Part shown: piece by piece, positions 33,291 to 42,473 of the stretch | How the letters are laid out: each line of letters starts with the position of its first letter | Numbering within the stretch: the first letter of the stretch is position 1 | Source of the DNA: Comamonadaceae bacterium | Lineage (GTDB): Bacteria > Pseudomonadota > Gammaproteobacteria > Burkholderiales > Burkholderiaceae_C | Direction: 5' to 3' | Length of the DNA: 48,829 nucleotides | NCBI GenBank assembly: GCA_947455145.1 | Contig: CANGME010000022.1 | Location: 1-48,829 of the forward strand | Translations under genes and position numbers: made by a program | Notes under the pieces: generated by a model | What the model was told of the DNA's origin: nothing | What the model saw: only the letters and a program-made list of their open reading frames with translations | Database searches by the model: none

Positions 33291-33971
33291 TTAAGGCTCA
33301 GGCGCGGCACGATTACGGCGTTCGGCATACAGGGCCAATGCCACATCGTTCTTGACGCCGGTTTTTTCTAGAATGCGCGCCCGGTAAGTGCTCACCGTAT
33401 TGGGGGCCAGCTTGAGTGATGCACCAATTTCGCTCACGGACTGCCCCAAAATGAGCAGGCTGAAGACTTGGTGCTCGCGGTGCGAGAGGGCATCCAACCC
33501 ACCCGCAGCCGGGTCTGACTTGGCCAGCTTGCCGCCCAAGGCCGCCGCCATGGCCTCGGCCGTGAGCGCGCTCACATACACCCCACCCATCGCCACCTTG
33601 CGCACTGCGGCCACCATGTCGTCAGGGTTGGCGCTCTTGTTCAGGTAACCCGAAGCACCGAGCTTGATGCAGCGCACCGCGTACTGCTTTTCAGGGTAGG
33701 TGCTGAGCATGAGCACGGGCAGGCGCGGCCAGCGATGGCGCAAGTTTTGCAGCACGTCCAAACCGTCGCGCCCCGGCATGGCAATGTCCAGCAAAACCAC
33801 GTCCAAGCCCTGCTCGCCCTGGAGCGCGTCCACCTGCGCCACGACCTCATCACCGGTCGTCGCCTCGGCCCACACCTGGATGTCGGGGCTGCCATTGGAA
33901 GGGTCGGTCAACACCTGCTTGAGGCCTTCGCGCACGATGAAGTGGTCATCACCCAAGAGGACTTTGATCAT
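33291..33971 (-). CDS. LuxR/NarL-family response regulator
   Basis: This is a two-component output protein of 226 residues. The N-terminal receiver has acidic residues D8 and D9, phospho-acceptor D62 (LLDIAMPGRDG), and the conserved Lys in LNKSANPDD. The C-terminal LuxR-type helix-turn-helix (about 160-220) has LSHREHQVFSLLILG and VSEIGASLKLAPNTVSTYRA. It starts 19 bases after the kinase stop and is therefore paired with it. Lying directly before the cyanate operon, it may regulate it; target unproved. Confidence 0.92.
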   Translation of the reverse strand: MIKVLLGDDHFIVREGLKQVLTDPSNGSPDIQVWAEATTGDEVVAQVDALQGEQGLDVVLLDIAMPGRDGLDVLQNLRHRWPRLPVLMLSTYPEKQYAVRCIKLGASGYLNKSANPDDMVAAVRKVAMGGVYVSALTAEAMAAALGGKLAKSDPAAGGLDALSHREHQVFSLLILGQSVSEIGASLKLAPNTVSTYRARILEKTGVKNDVALALYAERRNRAAPEP

Positions 33972-33990
33972 GCTGTTGGTGCTCTTGAAC

Positions 33991-35190
33991 TCAAGGGTTG
34001 GCCAGTGGCAAGCTCAACTTAAACAAAGAGCCTTTGCCCGGCGTACTCTCAATGCGCAACTCCCCGCCAAAGGGGCGGGCCCGCTCGCGCATGCCCATCA
34101 CGCCGTAAGCCCTGGGCGACTCAAAGGCCTGCGCGGGTGCGCCCACGCCGTTGTCACGCACCGTCATCTCCAGCCGCCGCTCACCAGCACCTGTGCGGCC
34201 TGCCGTGATGCGGATCGCCACTTGGCTGGCCTGAGCGTGGCGCCCCACGTTGCTGAGCATTTCTTGCAAGATGCGAAACACCGCCATGGCGGCGGGCTCG
34301 GGCAGCACCAAGCCGTCTTCAATCTGCATATCCCAGTCCAGCGTCAGCTCGGCGGACTGCACAAACTCTTGGGCCTGCCATTCCAGCGCGGCCCACAAGC
34401 CCTGGTGGTCCATGATGCTGGGGCGCAGGTCGGTGATGATGCGGCCCACGTTGTCCACCGCACTTTCGATCAAGCGGCTCATGTTCTGGCATTTGCAGCG
34501 CATGCGCTCGCGCATGATTTGCGCATCGCCGCCACCATCACCACGCTGGGTTTGCTCTGACAGGCGTTTGTCCAACCAATTGACGTCCATCTTCAGGGCC
34601 ACCAGCAGGCTGCCCAGTTCGTCATGCACCTCACGCGCAATGCGGGTGCGTTCGTCCTCGCGCACGGTCTCGGAATAGGCCGACAACTCGCGCAACTGCA
34701 ACAGCGCGCCGGACAGCGCCTGGGTGCGCTCGTCCACGCGCAGCTCCAGCTCGTTCTTGGCTTTTTGCAGCGCATCGGCGGCGTGCTTGCGCTCGGTGAT
34801 GTCCACAAAGGTGATCACCGCGCCTCGCACCTGAGTGCCATCCAGAATTGGGTAGCTGGAGTACTCCACCGGGAATGGGCTGCCGTCAACGCGCCAGAAC
34901 ACCTCAGTGTCGATGCGGCAGGGCAAGCCCTGGCGAAAGGCGTTGAAGATGGGACAATCGGCCACCGGGTAATGCCGGCCATCGGCATGGGAATGGTGGG
35001 TGAGCTCATGCATATTTCGCCCACTCACCTGCGCGGGCTCAAAGCCCAGCATCTGCGCACCGGCCCGGTTGATGAACATGCAATGGCCCTCAAGATCAAT
35101 GCCAAAGATGCCCTCACCCGTGGACTCGATCAGCAGCCCCAGTTGGTGCTGCCACAGGGGATGGGAAATGGGGTGAGAAATCTCCAGCAC
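33991..35190 (-). CDS. PAS-domain histidine kinase (NarX/HisKA_3 type)
   Basis: This is the sensor partner of the next gene, 399 residues, with no transmembrane helix, so it is cytoplasmic. A PAS domain at about 12-130 (GLLIESTGEGIFGIDLEG, GAVITFVDITERK) and a coiled coil at about 135-175 lead into the HisKA_3 dimerisation domain with the phospho-histidine H189 (RIAREVHDELG). A HATPase_c domain follows to about 390 (DNGVGAP, GVMGMRERA). The PAS domain carries cysteines (C80, C91) and many histidines (THHSHADGRHYP), so a metal, heme or redox input is possible. Confidence 0.9.
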   Translation of the reverse strand: MLEISHPISHPLWQHQLGLLIESTGEGIFGIDLEGHCMFINRAGAQMLGFEPAQVSGRNMHELTHHSHADGRHYPVADCPIFNAFRQGLPCRIDTEVFWRVDGSPFPVEYSSYPILDGTQVRGAVITFVDITERKHAADALQKAKNELELRVDERTQALSGALLQLRELSAYSETVREDERTRIAREVHDELGSLLVALKMDVNWLDKRLSEQTQRGDGGGDAQIMRERMRCKCQNMSRLIESAVDNVGRIITDLRPSIMDHQGLWAALEWQAQEFVQSAELTLDWDMQIEDGLVLPEPAAMAVFRILQEMLSNVGRHAQASQVAIRITAGRTGAGERRLEMTVRDNGVGAPAQAFESPRAYGVMGMRERARPFGGELRIESTPGKGSLFKLSLPLANP

Positions 35191-35216
35191 GTTGACTCTT
35201 CTCGCTCAGCGGCGAC

Positions 35217-35684
35217 TCACAAACCCAGATCGCTCAAACTGGCATGGTCGTCTGGGCGGCGGCCCAGGGGCCAGTGGAACAGCCTGTCTTCGGGCTGAAT
35301 GGGCAGGTCGTTGATACTGGCAAAGCGCCGCTGCATCAGGCCCTGGGCATTGAACTCCCAGTTCTCATTGCCATAGCTGCGAAACCACTGGCCCGCAGCA
35401 TCGTGGCACTCATAAGCAAAGCGCACGGCGATGCGGTTGCCGGTGAAGGCCCAGAGCTCTTTGATCAAGCGGTAGTCCAGCTCACGCGCCCACTTGCGTT
35501 GCAAGAAACCATGCACTTGCTGTTGCCCCACTGGGAATTCAGCGCGGTTGCGCCATACCGTGTCTTCGGTATAGACCTGCACCACGCGGTCTGGGTCGCG
35601 GCTGTTCCAGGCGTCTTCGGCCATGCGGACTTTTTGCGTGGCGGTTTCTTGGGTGAAGGGGGGTAGCGGTGGTTTGGTGATCAT
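35217..35684 (-). CDS. DUF1348/SnoaL-like protein
   Basis: This is an NTF2/SnoaL-fold protein of the nuclear-transport-factor-2-like DUF1348 group, 155 residues. Motifs [20 protein letters not shown], then [21 protein letters not shown] and YGNENWEFN are typical of this family, whose function is not established. The start at 35684 gives [10 protein letters not shown], which matches family starts; an upstream ATG at 35702 would add six residues. The gene sits on the minus strand 26 bases before the PAS kinase gene. Confidence 0.85.
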   Translation of the reverse strand: MITKPPLPPFTQETATQKVRMAEDAWNSRDPDRVVQVYTEDTVWRNRAEFPVGQQQVHGFLQRKWARELDYRLIKELWAFTGNRIAVRFAYECHDAAGQWFRSYGNENWEFNAQGLMQRRFASINDLPIQPEDRLFHWPLGRRPDDHASLSDLGL

Positions 35685-35734
35685 GTCTGTGCCATGATGC
35701 AAATTCAGTGCCAGTTTGAAATGCGCTTTGCCGC

Positions 35735-36553
35735 TTAATGGCGCAAAGTATCCGGCGGCAAGCGGTCGATCTCGGCCAACAACTTCGCCAGGGAACGACC
35801 CGCAGCGTCCAGCAAGGCGCGACCTTTGTCGGCGGTGGCTGCGGCCGCGTTGCCGACTGCACCGGCCGGGTTGTAGTCTTGCATTTGCCAGCCGAGTTTG
35901 GCGCTTTTGCCGTTGCCCAAAATCTCAAACTGCTGCGCGCGCGTCTGCGAGGTGGAGGCAAAGTTTTGCGCTTGCGTCATGTCCACCTGATGGGGGGCCA
36001 GCGCCAACATCATGGACGTTTCAATCTCGCCCGCGTGGATGCCAAAACGGTGTTCTTCGGCGCTGAACTGGGCGTTCAGGTCGTGGCCTTGCGCATCCAG
36101 CAAAGGCAGGTTGAACCAGTTCACGCTGTACACCAGCATGTCCAGCCGGGCACGCAAATCACGCGCCACGATGTCCATCACACCCACTTGCCCGCCGTGG
36201 GAGTTGAGCAGCACCAGCTTCTTGATGCCCGCGCGCGCCACCGACTCGCCAATCTGCGTCCACAATGCAATCACCGTCTCGGCCTTGAGCGTGAGCGTGC
36301 CAGGAAAGCGCAAGTGCTCAGGGCTCAGGCCCACGGCTTGGGTGGGCAAGAACAACACGGACAAATCGCTTTGCAAATGTGGCAACGCAGATTGGATCAC
36401 GCCTTCAACTAGCGCGGTGTCCACGTTCACCGGCAAGTGCGGGCCGTGTTGCTCGATGGCGGCCACGGGCAGCACGGCGATGGTGCGAGCGGTGTCGAGC
36501 TGCGCGAAGTCACGGGTGCTGAGGTCGGACCAGAATCGGCTTGGATGTTTCAT
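35735..36553 (-). CDS. Creatininase-family amidohydrolase
   Basis: The 272-residue protein is a metal-dependent hydrolase of the creatininase family. Predicted metal ligands include E34, H36 and D45 in [15 protein letters not shown], the histidine of LLNSHGGQ and the glutamate of [11 protein letters not shown]. The family includes creatininase and several cyclic-amide hydrolases, so the substrate is unknown. Its start overlaps the stop of the radical SAM gene by 4 bases (ATGA), which couples the two. Confidence 0.88.
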   Translation of the reverse strand: MKHPSRFWSDLSTRDFAQLDTARTIAVLPVAAIEQHGPHLPVNVDTALVEGVIQSALPHLQSDLSVLFLPTQAVGLSPEHLRFPGTLTLKAETVIALWTQIGESVARAGIKKLVLLNSHGGQVGVMDIVARDLRARLDMLVYSVNWFNLPLLDAQGHDLNAQFSAEEHRFGIHAGEIETSMMLALAPHQVDMTQAQNFASTSQTRAQQFEILGNGKSAKLGWQMQDYNPAGAVGNAAAATADKGRALLDAAGRSLAKLLAEIDRLPPDTLRH

Positions 36554-38124
36554 GCGCTGATCTTAGGGGAACTTGCACCATGGCGATCTTGCCGCTCGGA
36601 CAGCGTGCGTTGGCGGCGCGGTATCGGCGCGGCTTGGGCCGGCAGCACATCACGCAAACACGCCGGGCGTGCGCGGGCACCGCTGGCCAGGTAGTCGGCC
36701 AGCAGGGTTTGGCGCACTTGCTCGACGTTGTGTCCACGCTCGCGGCTGAGGTAGTCAAACAAGGCATCCACCAAGGCCTCAGGCGTGAGGCCGCTGGTTT
36801 GACCCGTCGTGTGCCAAAGCCAGTCCGAAAAGGCCATGAAGGCCCAAAATGGTGACGGGCCCTGCATCAGCACAGTCAGCGTGCGCGCAAAGCGCCCCGA
36901 ATTGGCCACCAAGTCCCAGTAGCGCGCCAGCCGGGTGAAGCGCTGCATCTCAGCGCTCGAAACGGCATTCGTTTGCAGCACAGTGTAGGGCGGCTCGCTC
37001 TCATAGACCATGCCGTGCTCCACCGTGTGGCGGGCAATGGGCGTGCCGCGCAAGCGCTTCAAGATGCCGAGCTGGATTTCATGCGGCTGCAAACTGTGCA
37101 GGCGGTCAAAGCCTTGCGCAAAACTTTCTAGTGATTCACCGGGCAGGCCGAAGATCAAGTCGGTATGTAAATGCGCGTTCGACTCATTGACCAACCACCT
37201 TAGATTAGCCTCGGTCTTGTCGTTGTCTTGCCGGCGCGAGATGCGCTGCTGCACCTCGACGTTAAAGCTTTGAATGCCGACCTCAAACTGCAAAACGCCG
37301 GGCGGGAACTGGGCGATCATGGCTTTCAAACGATCCGGCAGGTGATCCGGAATCACCTCGAAATGTACAAACAAATCGTCCGTCAAACGATCCAGAAAGA
37401 ACTGCAAGATGCGCACCGAAGCGTCAATCTTTAGATTGAAAGTTCGATCCACAAACTTGAAGTTGCGCGCCCCGCGCTGATAAAGACCATCCAGCTCGGC
37501 CAGGAACGCATCCAGGTCAAACGCCCAGGCCGTTTTGTCCAGCGAACTCAGGCAAAACTCGCACTTGAAAGGGCAGCCCCGCGAAGCCTCCACATATAGC
37601 AAGCGATGCGCCAAATCGACATCGCTGTAGTCGGCATAGGGCAGGTCAATGTCATCCAAGGGTGGCTGCTCACCCAGGATGATCTTCATCAGCGGCTTCG
37701 GGCCATGCAACAAGGCATGGCACAGCTTGGGAAAGCTCACATCGCCCCAGCCAGTGATGACATGGTCAGCCAATTGCACGATGGCTTGGCCCTCGGTCTC
37801 ATGGCTCACTTCCGGCCCGCCCAGCACCACTTTGATGTCGGGGCGCTGTGTCTTTAGCAAGCGCAGCACCTCGCAGGTCTGTGTCACGTTCCAGATGTAC
37901 ACGCCAAAGCCGATGACCTGGGGGCCTGTACCCTCGCCCAAGGTCGCCAGCAACTCGTCCACCACCTCTTGCGGCTTGCGTGCAATCGTGAACTCGCGCA
38001 GCACCGTGCGCTGGCGCAAATCCGCCCCGCCATGGCGCGCCATATTGGCCAGCAGGTAACGCAGGCCAAGCGAGGCGTGGATGTACTTGGCGTTGAGCGT
38101 GGCCAGGATGATGTCAGGTTTCAC
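36550..38124 (-). CDS. B12-binding-domain radical SAM protein
   Basis: The 524-residue protein has an N-terminal cobalamin-binding-like Rossmann domain (about 1-140; IIGxG-type strands, VLGGPEVSHE), a radical SAM domain (about 175-380) with the [4Fe-4S] cysteines C184, C188 and C191 (RGCPFKCEFC), and a C-terminal DUF4080-like region (about 385-500). The cobalamin histidine motif DxHxxG is not obvious, so B12 binding may be lost or altered. The reaction is unknown. It overlaps both the hybrid kinase upstream (38121-38124) and the creatininase gene downstream (36550-36553), so all three are coupled. Confidence 0.88.
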   Translation of the reverse strand: MKPDIILATLNAKYIHASLGLRYLLANMARHGGADLRQRTVLREFTIARKPQEVVDELLATLGEGTGPQVIGFGVYIWNVTQTCEVLRLLKTQRPDIKVVLGGPEVSHETEGQAIVQLADHVITGWGDVSFPKLCHALLHGPKPLMKIILGEQPPLDDIDLPYADYSDVDLAHRLLYVEASRGCPFKCEFCLSSLDKTAWAFDLDAFLAELDGLYQRGARNFKFVDRTFNLKIDASVRILQFFLDRLTDDLFVHFEVIPDHLPDRLKAMIAQFPPGVLQFEVGIQSFNVEVQQRISRRQDNDKTEANLRWLVNESNAHLHTDLIFGLPGESLESFAQGFDRLHSLQPHEIQLGILKRLRGTPIARHTVEHGMVYESEPPYTVLQTNAVSSAEMQRFTRLARYWDLVANSGRFARTLTVLMQGPSPFWAFMAFSDWLWHTTGQTSGLTPEALVDALFDYLSRERGHNVEQVRQTLLADYLASGARARPACLRDVLPAQAAPIPRRQRTLSERQDRHGASSPKISA

Positions 38125-40388
38125 CCCAACACCTCCAGCGCATCCAGCGTGCGCTGGGCTTGCGCCGCGAACTCACGACTCAAGAGTGATCGTGCAGCGG
38201 CATCGCTGTCATGGGGCAAGGCAACAATGCGCTCACACACATCCAGCAAGCCCTTGGCCCCCATGACGGCGGCTGAGCCGCACATCGTTTGTGCCAGTGT
38301 TTTGGCGTCACTCAATTCACCTCCGGCCAAGGCCGTGTTCAGAATGGCGGCTTGCTCTCTGAGGGTTTTCCGAATCGAGGGCAGCAGGTTAGAAAACTTG
38401 GCCTTGTCATTGCCAAAGGCTTCTTCCACCTGCTTGATGTCAATGGCCTGATCTGGCAGCTCAGCAATGCTGGAGGGGGGCAACCATTTGACTAACAAGG
38501 CGCGCAGTTGGCCCAGGTCAGCGGGTTTGACGAGCACGTCGTCCATACCGGCCTCTCGGCAGCGGGCCATGGTGATGATCATGGCGTTGGCTGTCCAGCC
38601 CAGCACCGGGGTGCGGGTTTTGCCCTTTTCTTCCTCCCGGATGGCACGGGTCAGGTCGTAGCCGTTCATCTCGGGCATGTTGCTGTCGGTGATGACGATG
38701 GCAAAGTTGCCAGCGCGCCACAGGGCCAGGGCTTCGGCCCCGTTCTCGGCCGTGCGCACGCGCATGCCCAGCAGATTAAGCTGGCGCTCGATCAGCATGC
38801 GGCTGGTCGGGTGGTCGTCCACCGCCAACACCCAAGGGCCTTGGGGCGCTGGCGTCTGAGAGAGCGCAGGAAAGACCCCCGGGGGCAGGGTGTCATCACC
38901 CCCCGCAACAGTAGCGGTGTTGGCGGAATTGATCAGTGCTTGGGCTGGGGCTGAGGGCACTGATTTTTTGGATTGCGCCGTTCCATGAACGGCCAGCTTG
39001 AGGGTCAGGCTAATGGTGGTGCCTTGGCCGGGCGTGCTTTGAAGGCTGATGTCGCCCCCCATCAGCTCGGCCAATTTGCGGCTGATGGTCAGCCCCAGGC
39101 CCGTGCCGCCATACATGCGTGCGGTTTCCAAATTGGCCTGCTCAAAGGGCTGAAACAACCGGGCCTGAACCTCTGGCGTTATGCCAATGCCACTGTCTTT
39201 GACGGACAGGCGAATGGTTTGAAACCCTTCTTCTTCTTTGATCAAATCGGCACTCAACTTCACCACACCTTGCGGGCTGAACTTGATAGCGTTGCTGACA
39301 AAATTACTCAGCACCTGCACCACGCGCAGCCGGTCACCCATCAACAAGTGGGCGATTCGCTCGTCCTCCTGATGGCGCAACACCAGCCCTTTGTTATGGG
39401 CCACCACCGCATAGGTGTTGCGGATGCGTGCCAACAGATGGGCCACCGACAGGGGCTCGGCCAGAATGGTGAGTTTGCCGGCCTGGATTTTGGCGTGATC
39501 CAGGATGTCATCAATGATGCGCATGAGCGAGCGCCCTGAGTCGCGCGCGGTGCTCAGCGTCTCTTGCTGCTCCATGTCCAGCCGGGAGTGGGCCAGCAAC
39601 TCCAGCATGCCCAAAATACCGCTCATGGGGGTACGAATCTCATGGCTCATGCTGGCCAAAAAGAAGTCTTTGGCCTTGCCGGTCATTTCAGCGGAAGTTT
39701 TTTCCAATTCCAAGGCATGGTTGGCCCGCTCTAGCGCAAGCTGCTGGTCTGAGATGTTCACTTGCCGCTTGATCAGCACAAAAACGAAGATGAACAACCC
39801 CACCATCGCCAGCAAAGTCACGACATAGACCCCAATGGACTTCTCTGTGGTGGCTTGATACTGGGCGTTGAGTTGCATCAAGTGCGCCATCTCTTCGTCT
39901 CGGATTTGCGCCAACACCTCCACGTAACGCGTGCGGGACTCCCGCACCGGAGCGATTTGGCTGTTGGCCTGCGCGGCCTCAAAGCCCTGGGTTTCGCGCA
40001 AGATCATGCTTCGCTCGGCCAAGGCACGCCGCTCTTCGGTCACTACCGCCAATCGCTCCATACGGGCCAGCTGATCTGGGTTATCCGCGAACAACTGCTT
40101 GAGCGCCTGGGTGGCCACGGCCCGCTCTTGCAAGACCGGCAGGCGTTCGTCCAATATGGCTTTATTACCGCTGATGATGTAGCCACGCGTAACCGATTCG
40201 ATCTGGAACGTTGACTCTCTGATCTTGTTGACGTGGTTGAGAATTTCATTGGCGCGATTAACTTGCGAAACGACCCGATCCGCCTCTCGAATCATCTGCC
40301 AGCTGATCAGGGCCAGCAGAGCCGCGACGACGGTGATAACGACGTAGGCCCAAAAAATTTTACGAACCCATAAGGCTCTCATGCTCAT
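38121..40388 (-). CDS. CHASE3 hybrid histidine kinase with receiver and degenerate HPt domain
   Basis: This is a membrane sensor of 755 residues. Transmembrane helices at about 11-30 and 186-206 flank a CHASE3-type periplasmic domain. The HisKA domain has phospho-histidine H249 (FFLASMSHEIRTPMSG), and the HATPase domain has an intact G2 box (GGTGLGLTISRK, from about 427). A receiver (about 518-635) has phospho-acceptor D568 (ITDSNMPEMNG) and K621. A C-terminal HPt-like domain (about 650-755) has glutamine at the acceptor site (Q700 in LAQTMCGSAAVMGA). The final phosphotransfer step is thus lost in this protein. AAGGGA lies before the start. Confidence 0.93.
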   Translation of the reverse strand: MSMRALWVRKIFWAYVVITVVAALLALISWQMIREADRVVSQVNRANEILNHVNKIRESTFQIESVTRGYIISGNKAILDERLPVLQERAVATQALKQLFADNPDQLARMERLAVVTEERRALAERSMILRETQGFEAAQANSQIAPVRESRTRYVEVLAQIRDEEMAHLMQLNAQYQATTEKSIGVYVVTLLAMVGLFIFVFVLIKRQVNISDQQLALERANHALELEKTSAEMTGKAKDFFLASMSHEIRTPMSGILGMLELLAHSRLDMEQQETLSTARDSGRSLMRIIDDILDHAKIQAGKLTILAEPLSVAHLLARIRNTYAVVAHNKGLVLRHQEDERIAHLLMGDRLRVVQVLSNFVSNAIKFSPQGVVKLSADLIKEEEGFQTIRLSVKDSGIGITPEVQARLFQPFEQANLETARMYGGTGLGLTISRKLAELMGGDISLQSTPGQGTTISLTLKLAVHGTAQSKKSVPSAPAQALINSANTATVAGGDDTLPPGVFPALSQTPAPQGPWVLAVDDHPTSRMLIERQLNLLGMRVRTAENGAEALALWRAGNFAIVITDSNMPEMNGYDLTRAIREEEKGKTRTPVLGWTANAMIITMARCREAGMDDVLVKPADLGQLRALLVKWLPPSSIAELPDQAIDIKQVEEAFGNDKAKFSNLLPSIRKTLREQAAILNTALAGGELSDAKTLAQTMCGSAAVMGAKGLLDVCERIVALPHDSDAAARSLLSREFAAQAQRTLDALEVLG

Positions 40389-40511
40389 GCTTATCCCTTG
40401 ATTTCAATCTGGCGTTCCAGTGTGCCGCCATTCATTGAGGATAGCCTGTTTTAAAACCCGTTGGACACCCGTGAAGACCCTTGTTCGAGCGCGCCCCGAC
40501 TTGCGTCTGCG

Positions 40512-42167
40512 CTAGCTCAAACGGGAGAGTGCGTCCAGCGTGCGTTGGGCTTGGATGTTGAACTGGTGCGCCAAATCGGGCAAGGCCGACAGATCGCCCT
40601 TGTCCGCCATGGCTTCTATGCGCTGGCTAACCTGCATCAAGGTTTGAGCCCCCATGAGTCCGCTTGAGCCGATAATATTGTGGCCCCATGCTTTAAGGCT
40701 GTGCAAGTCGCTTGCACTGAATGCGGTGTTCATTGACGCAATTTGCCCTTTCAGCGTTTTTTGAATCGTAGGTAAAAGCTCGAGCAATTTATTTCGGTCG
40801 CCGCCAAAGGATTCCTGTAGAAACTTGGCATCAATCGCCGGGGTTTCGATCGGATCATGAATCGACTCAAAGGTTTTCCCCACGGGGTTGGATCCCACGT
40901 CAACCAAAACAACTTTAGGCAACCAGCGCGCAACTAGTTCACGCATTCGAGCCAAGTCAGCTGGCTTGTGCAGCACGTCATCCATGCCTGATGTCAAACA
41001 CCGCGCATGTGTGTCAGCCATATCATTAGCTGTCCATCCCAATATCGGAGTGCGTGAACGACCGTTTGCAACTTCGAGTCCGCGAATCGTTCGAGCTAGG
41101 TCATAGCCATTGAGGGCGCTCATGTTGATGTCTGTGAGCACCATCGCATAGTCACCGTTTTTCCACAACTCCAAGGCCTGCTCACCATCGATCGCTGTTC
41201 GCACGCGCAGACCCAGCAAATTGAACTGGCGTTGAATAAGTATGCGGTTGGTCTGGTTATCGTCTACGGCAAGCACCCACATAGCCTTGGGCGTTTTGTC
41301 TATCGTTGGTTGAGACATGGCTGTCGCTTGATCGTTGTGGTTCAAGGGCTTTGTTTGCATTTGAGACTCCGAACTGGTTAAGGTTCCTAGCGCTGCGCTA
41401 ATCGGACCTACAGGCGTTGATTCACTCAATGCTAACGGGAGTGAGACATTAAAGATCGAGCCTTCATGCTGCGCGCTTTGAACTTGCAGCTCGCCGCCCA
41501 TCATTGCTGTCAATTTACGGCATAAATGTATGCTCGACCGCATGCCACCAAATAGGTGTGTAATTTCAACCTCGGCTTGTTCAAAAGGCCGAAATAGATG
41601 GGCTTGCTCCTCTGGGCTAATGCCAATACCTGTGTCGTGTACTGAGAGTCTCACGGTCTCTACACCCGCCTCTCGTTCGATGAGGTCAGCCCGCATTTCC
41701 ACAAACCCTTGTGCCGTGAACTTGATGGCGTTGTTAACCAAGATGCCTAGCACCTGCATCAAACGGCACTGATCGCCCAGCAAGCCTGGGCTTATATGAG
41801 GGTCGGTAATGTAGCGCAAATCCAAATTTTTGCTGCGGGCCACAGAATCGTACTGGTTGTAGACAACCTTTAAAAGGTTGTCAATGGACACAGGTTCAAC
41901 CGAGATTTGAATTTTCCCTGTTTCAATTTTCGTCCGATCCAAAATGTCATCAATAATGCCGGCAATAGATCGGCCAGAATCACGCGCGATGTCTAGCATC
42001 ATTGTCTGATCGTGACTTAAAGGCGTGTGCGCCAACAGTTCCAGCAAGCCCAAGAGGCTGCTCATGGGCGTTCGTATTTCATGACTCATAATGGCCAAAA
42101 AATCACCCTTGACCTGTGCGTGTCGATCGACTGCGGGCTTATCTTCGTTCAATGGACTGTTTTTCAT
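40512..42167 (-). CDS. Soluble hybrid histidine-kinase paralogue with degenerate ATP-lid, receiver and intact HPt
   Basis: The protein is 551 residues from ATG 42167 (an in-frame GTG lies one codon earlier at 42170). The HisKA phospho-histidine is H29 (LAIMSHEIRTPMSS), and the ATPase domain has a good G1 box (DTGIGI). The G2 lid, GGTGLGL in the paralogue, reads GGMRSSI here (about 207-213) with no gap, so kinase activity is doubtful. The receiver has D346 (LTDINMSALNG) and a lysine in LHKPAD. The HPt domain keeps its histidine H496 (WGHNIIGSSGLMGA). There is no membrane segment or input domain. It is the promoter-proximal neighbour of the CHASE3 paralogue, 123 bases away. Confidence 0.92.
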   Translation of the reverse strand: MKNSPLNEDKPAVDRHAQVKGDFLAIMSHEIRTPMSSLLGLLELLAHTPLSHDQTMMLDIARDSGRSIAGIIDDILDRTKIETGKIQISVEPVSIDNLLKVVYNQYDSVARSKNLDLRYITDPHISPGLLGDQCRLMQVLGILVNNAIKFTAQGFVEMRADLIEREAGVETVRLSVHDTGIGISPEEQAHLFRPFEQAEVEITHLFGGMRSSIHLCRKLTAMMGGELQVQSAQHEGSIFNVSLPLALSESTPVGPISAALGTLTSSESQMQTKPLNHNDQATAMSQPTIDKTPKAMWVLAVDDNQTNRILIQRQFNLLGLRVRTAIDGEQALELWKNGDYAMVLTDINMSALNGYDLARTIRGLEVANGRSRTPILGWTANDMADTHARCLTSGMDDVLHKPADLARMRELVARWLPKVVLVDVGSNPVGKTFESIHDPIETPAIDAKFLQESFGGDRNKLLELLPTIQKTLKGQIASMNTAFSASDLHSLKAWGHNIIGSSGLMGAQTLMQVSQRIEAMADKGDLSALPDLAHQFNIQAQRTLDALSRLS

Positions 42168-42473
42168 CACTGGCGGGGTTTCCCTCTATTAATTTATTCC
42201 CCCTAAATATCAAATCATCATAACCAGAAAGCCCACATGACAGCCCATGTCATCTCGTTCATCGGCATCAGAATCGATAGCTTGGCCTCACGACATTAAT
42301 AAACAATATTTTGAATTTGAATCAAAAGACCTACCTCTCGTTGGAAAACATCGAATTCAAAGTCAACCTGCATTTCGTTGTTTTGTCTTGACTATTTGTC
42401 ATACTCACCGCTCTGGAAATGGAACTTAACCGGTTGCGCCCAATCTGACTCTCCTCCTCCCACCTGAGCTTTC
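42168..42473. other. Divergent kinase-dsbD intergenic region
   Basis: This 306-base gap is AT-rich and has no gene. It contains a perfect inverted repeat ATGACA-GCCCA-TGTCAT (42237-42253), an 8-base palindrome AACCGGTT near 42428, and a weak sigma-70-like pair for dsbD (TTGTTT 42378-42383, 16 bases, CATACT 42400-42405). No terminator is needed as the genes diverge. Confidence 0.5.
42237..42253. repeat. Inverted repeat in the kinase-dsbD gap
   Basis: ATGACA and TGTCAT are perfect 6-bp arms around GCCCA, 70 bases upstream of the soluble kinase gene. The symmetry and place fit an operator, but no regulator can be named. Confidence 0.4.

Noticed and set aside
42247-42429. A 60-codon plus-strand frame in the kinase-dsbD gap
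   Set aside because: No ribosome site, no similarity, and unlike coding composition of neighbours.
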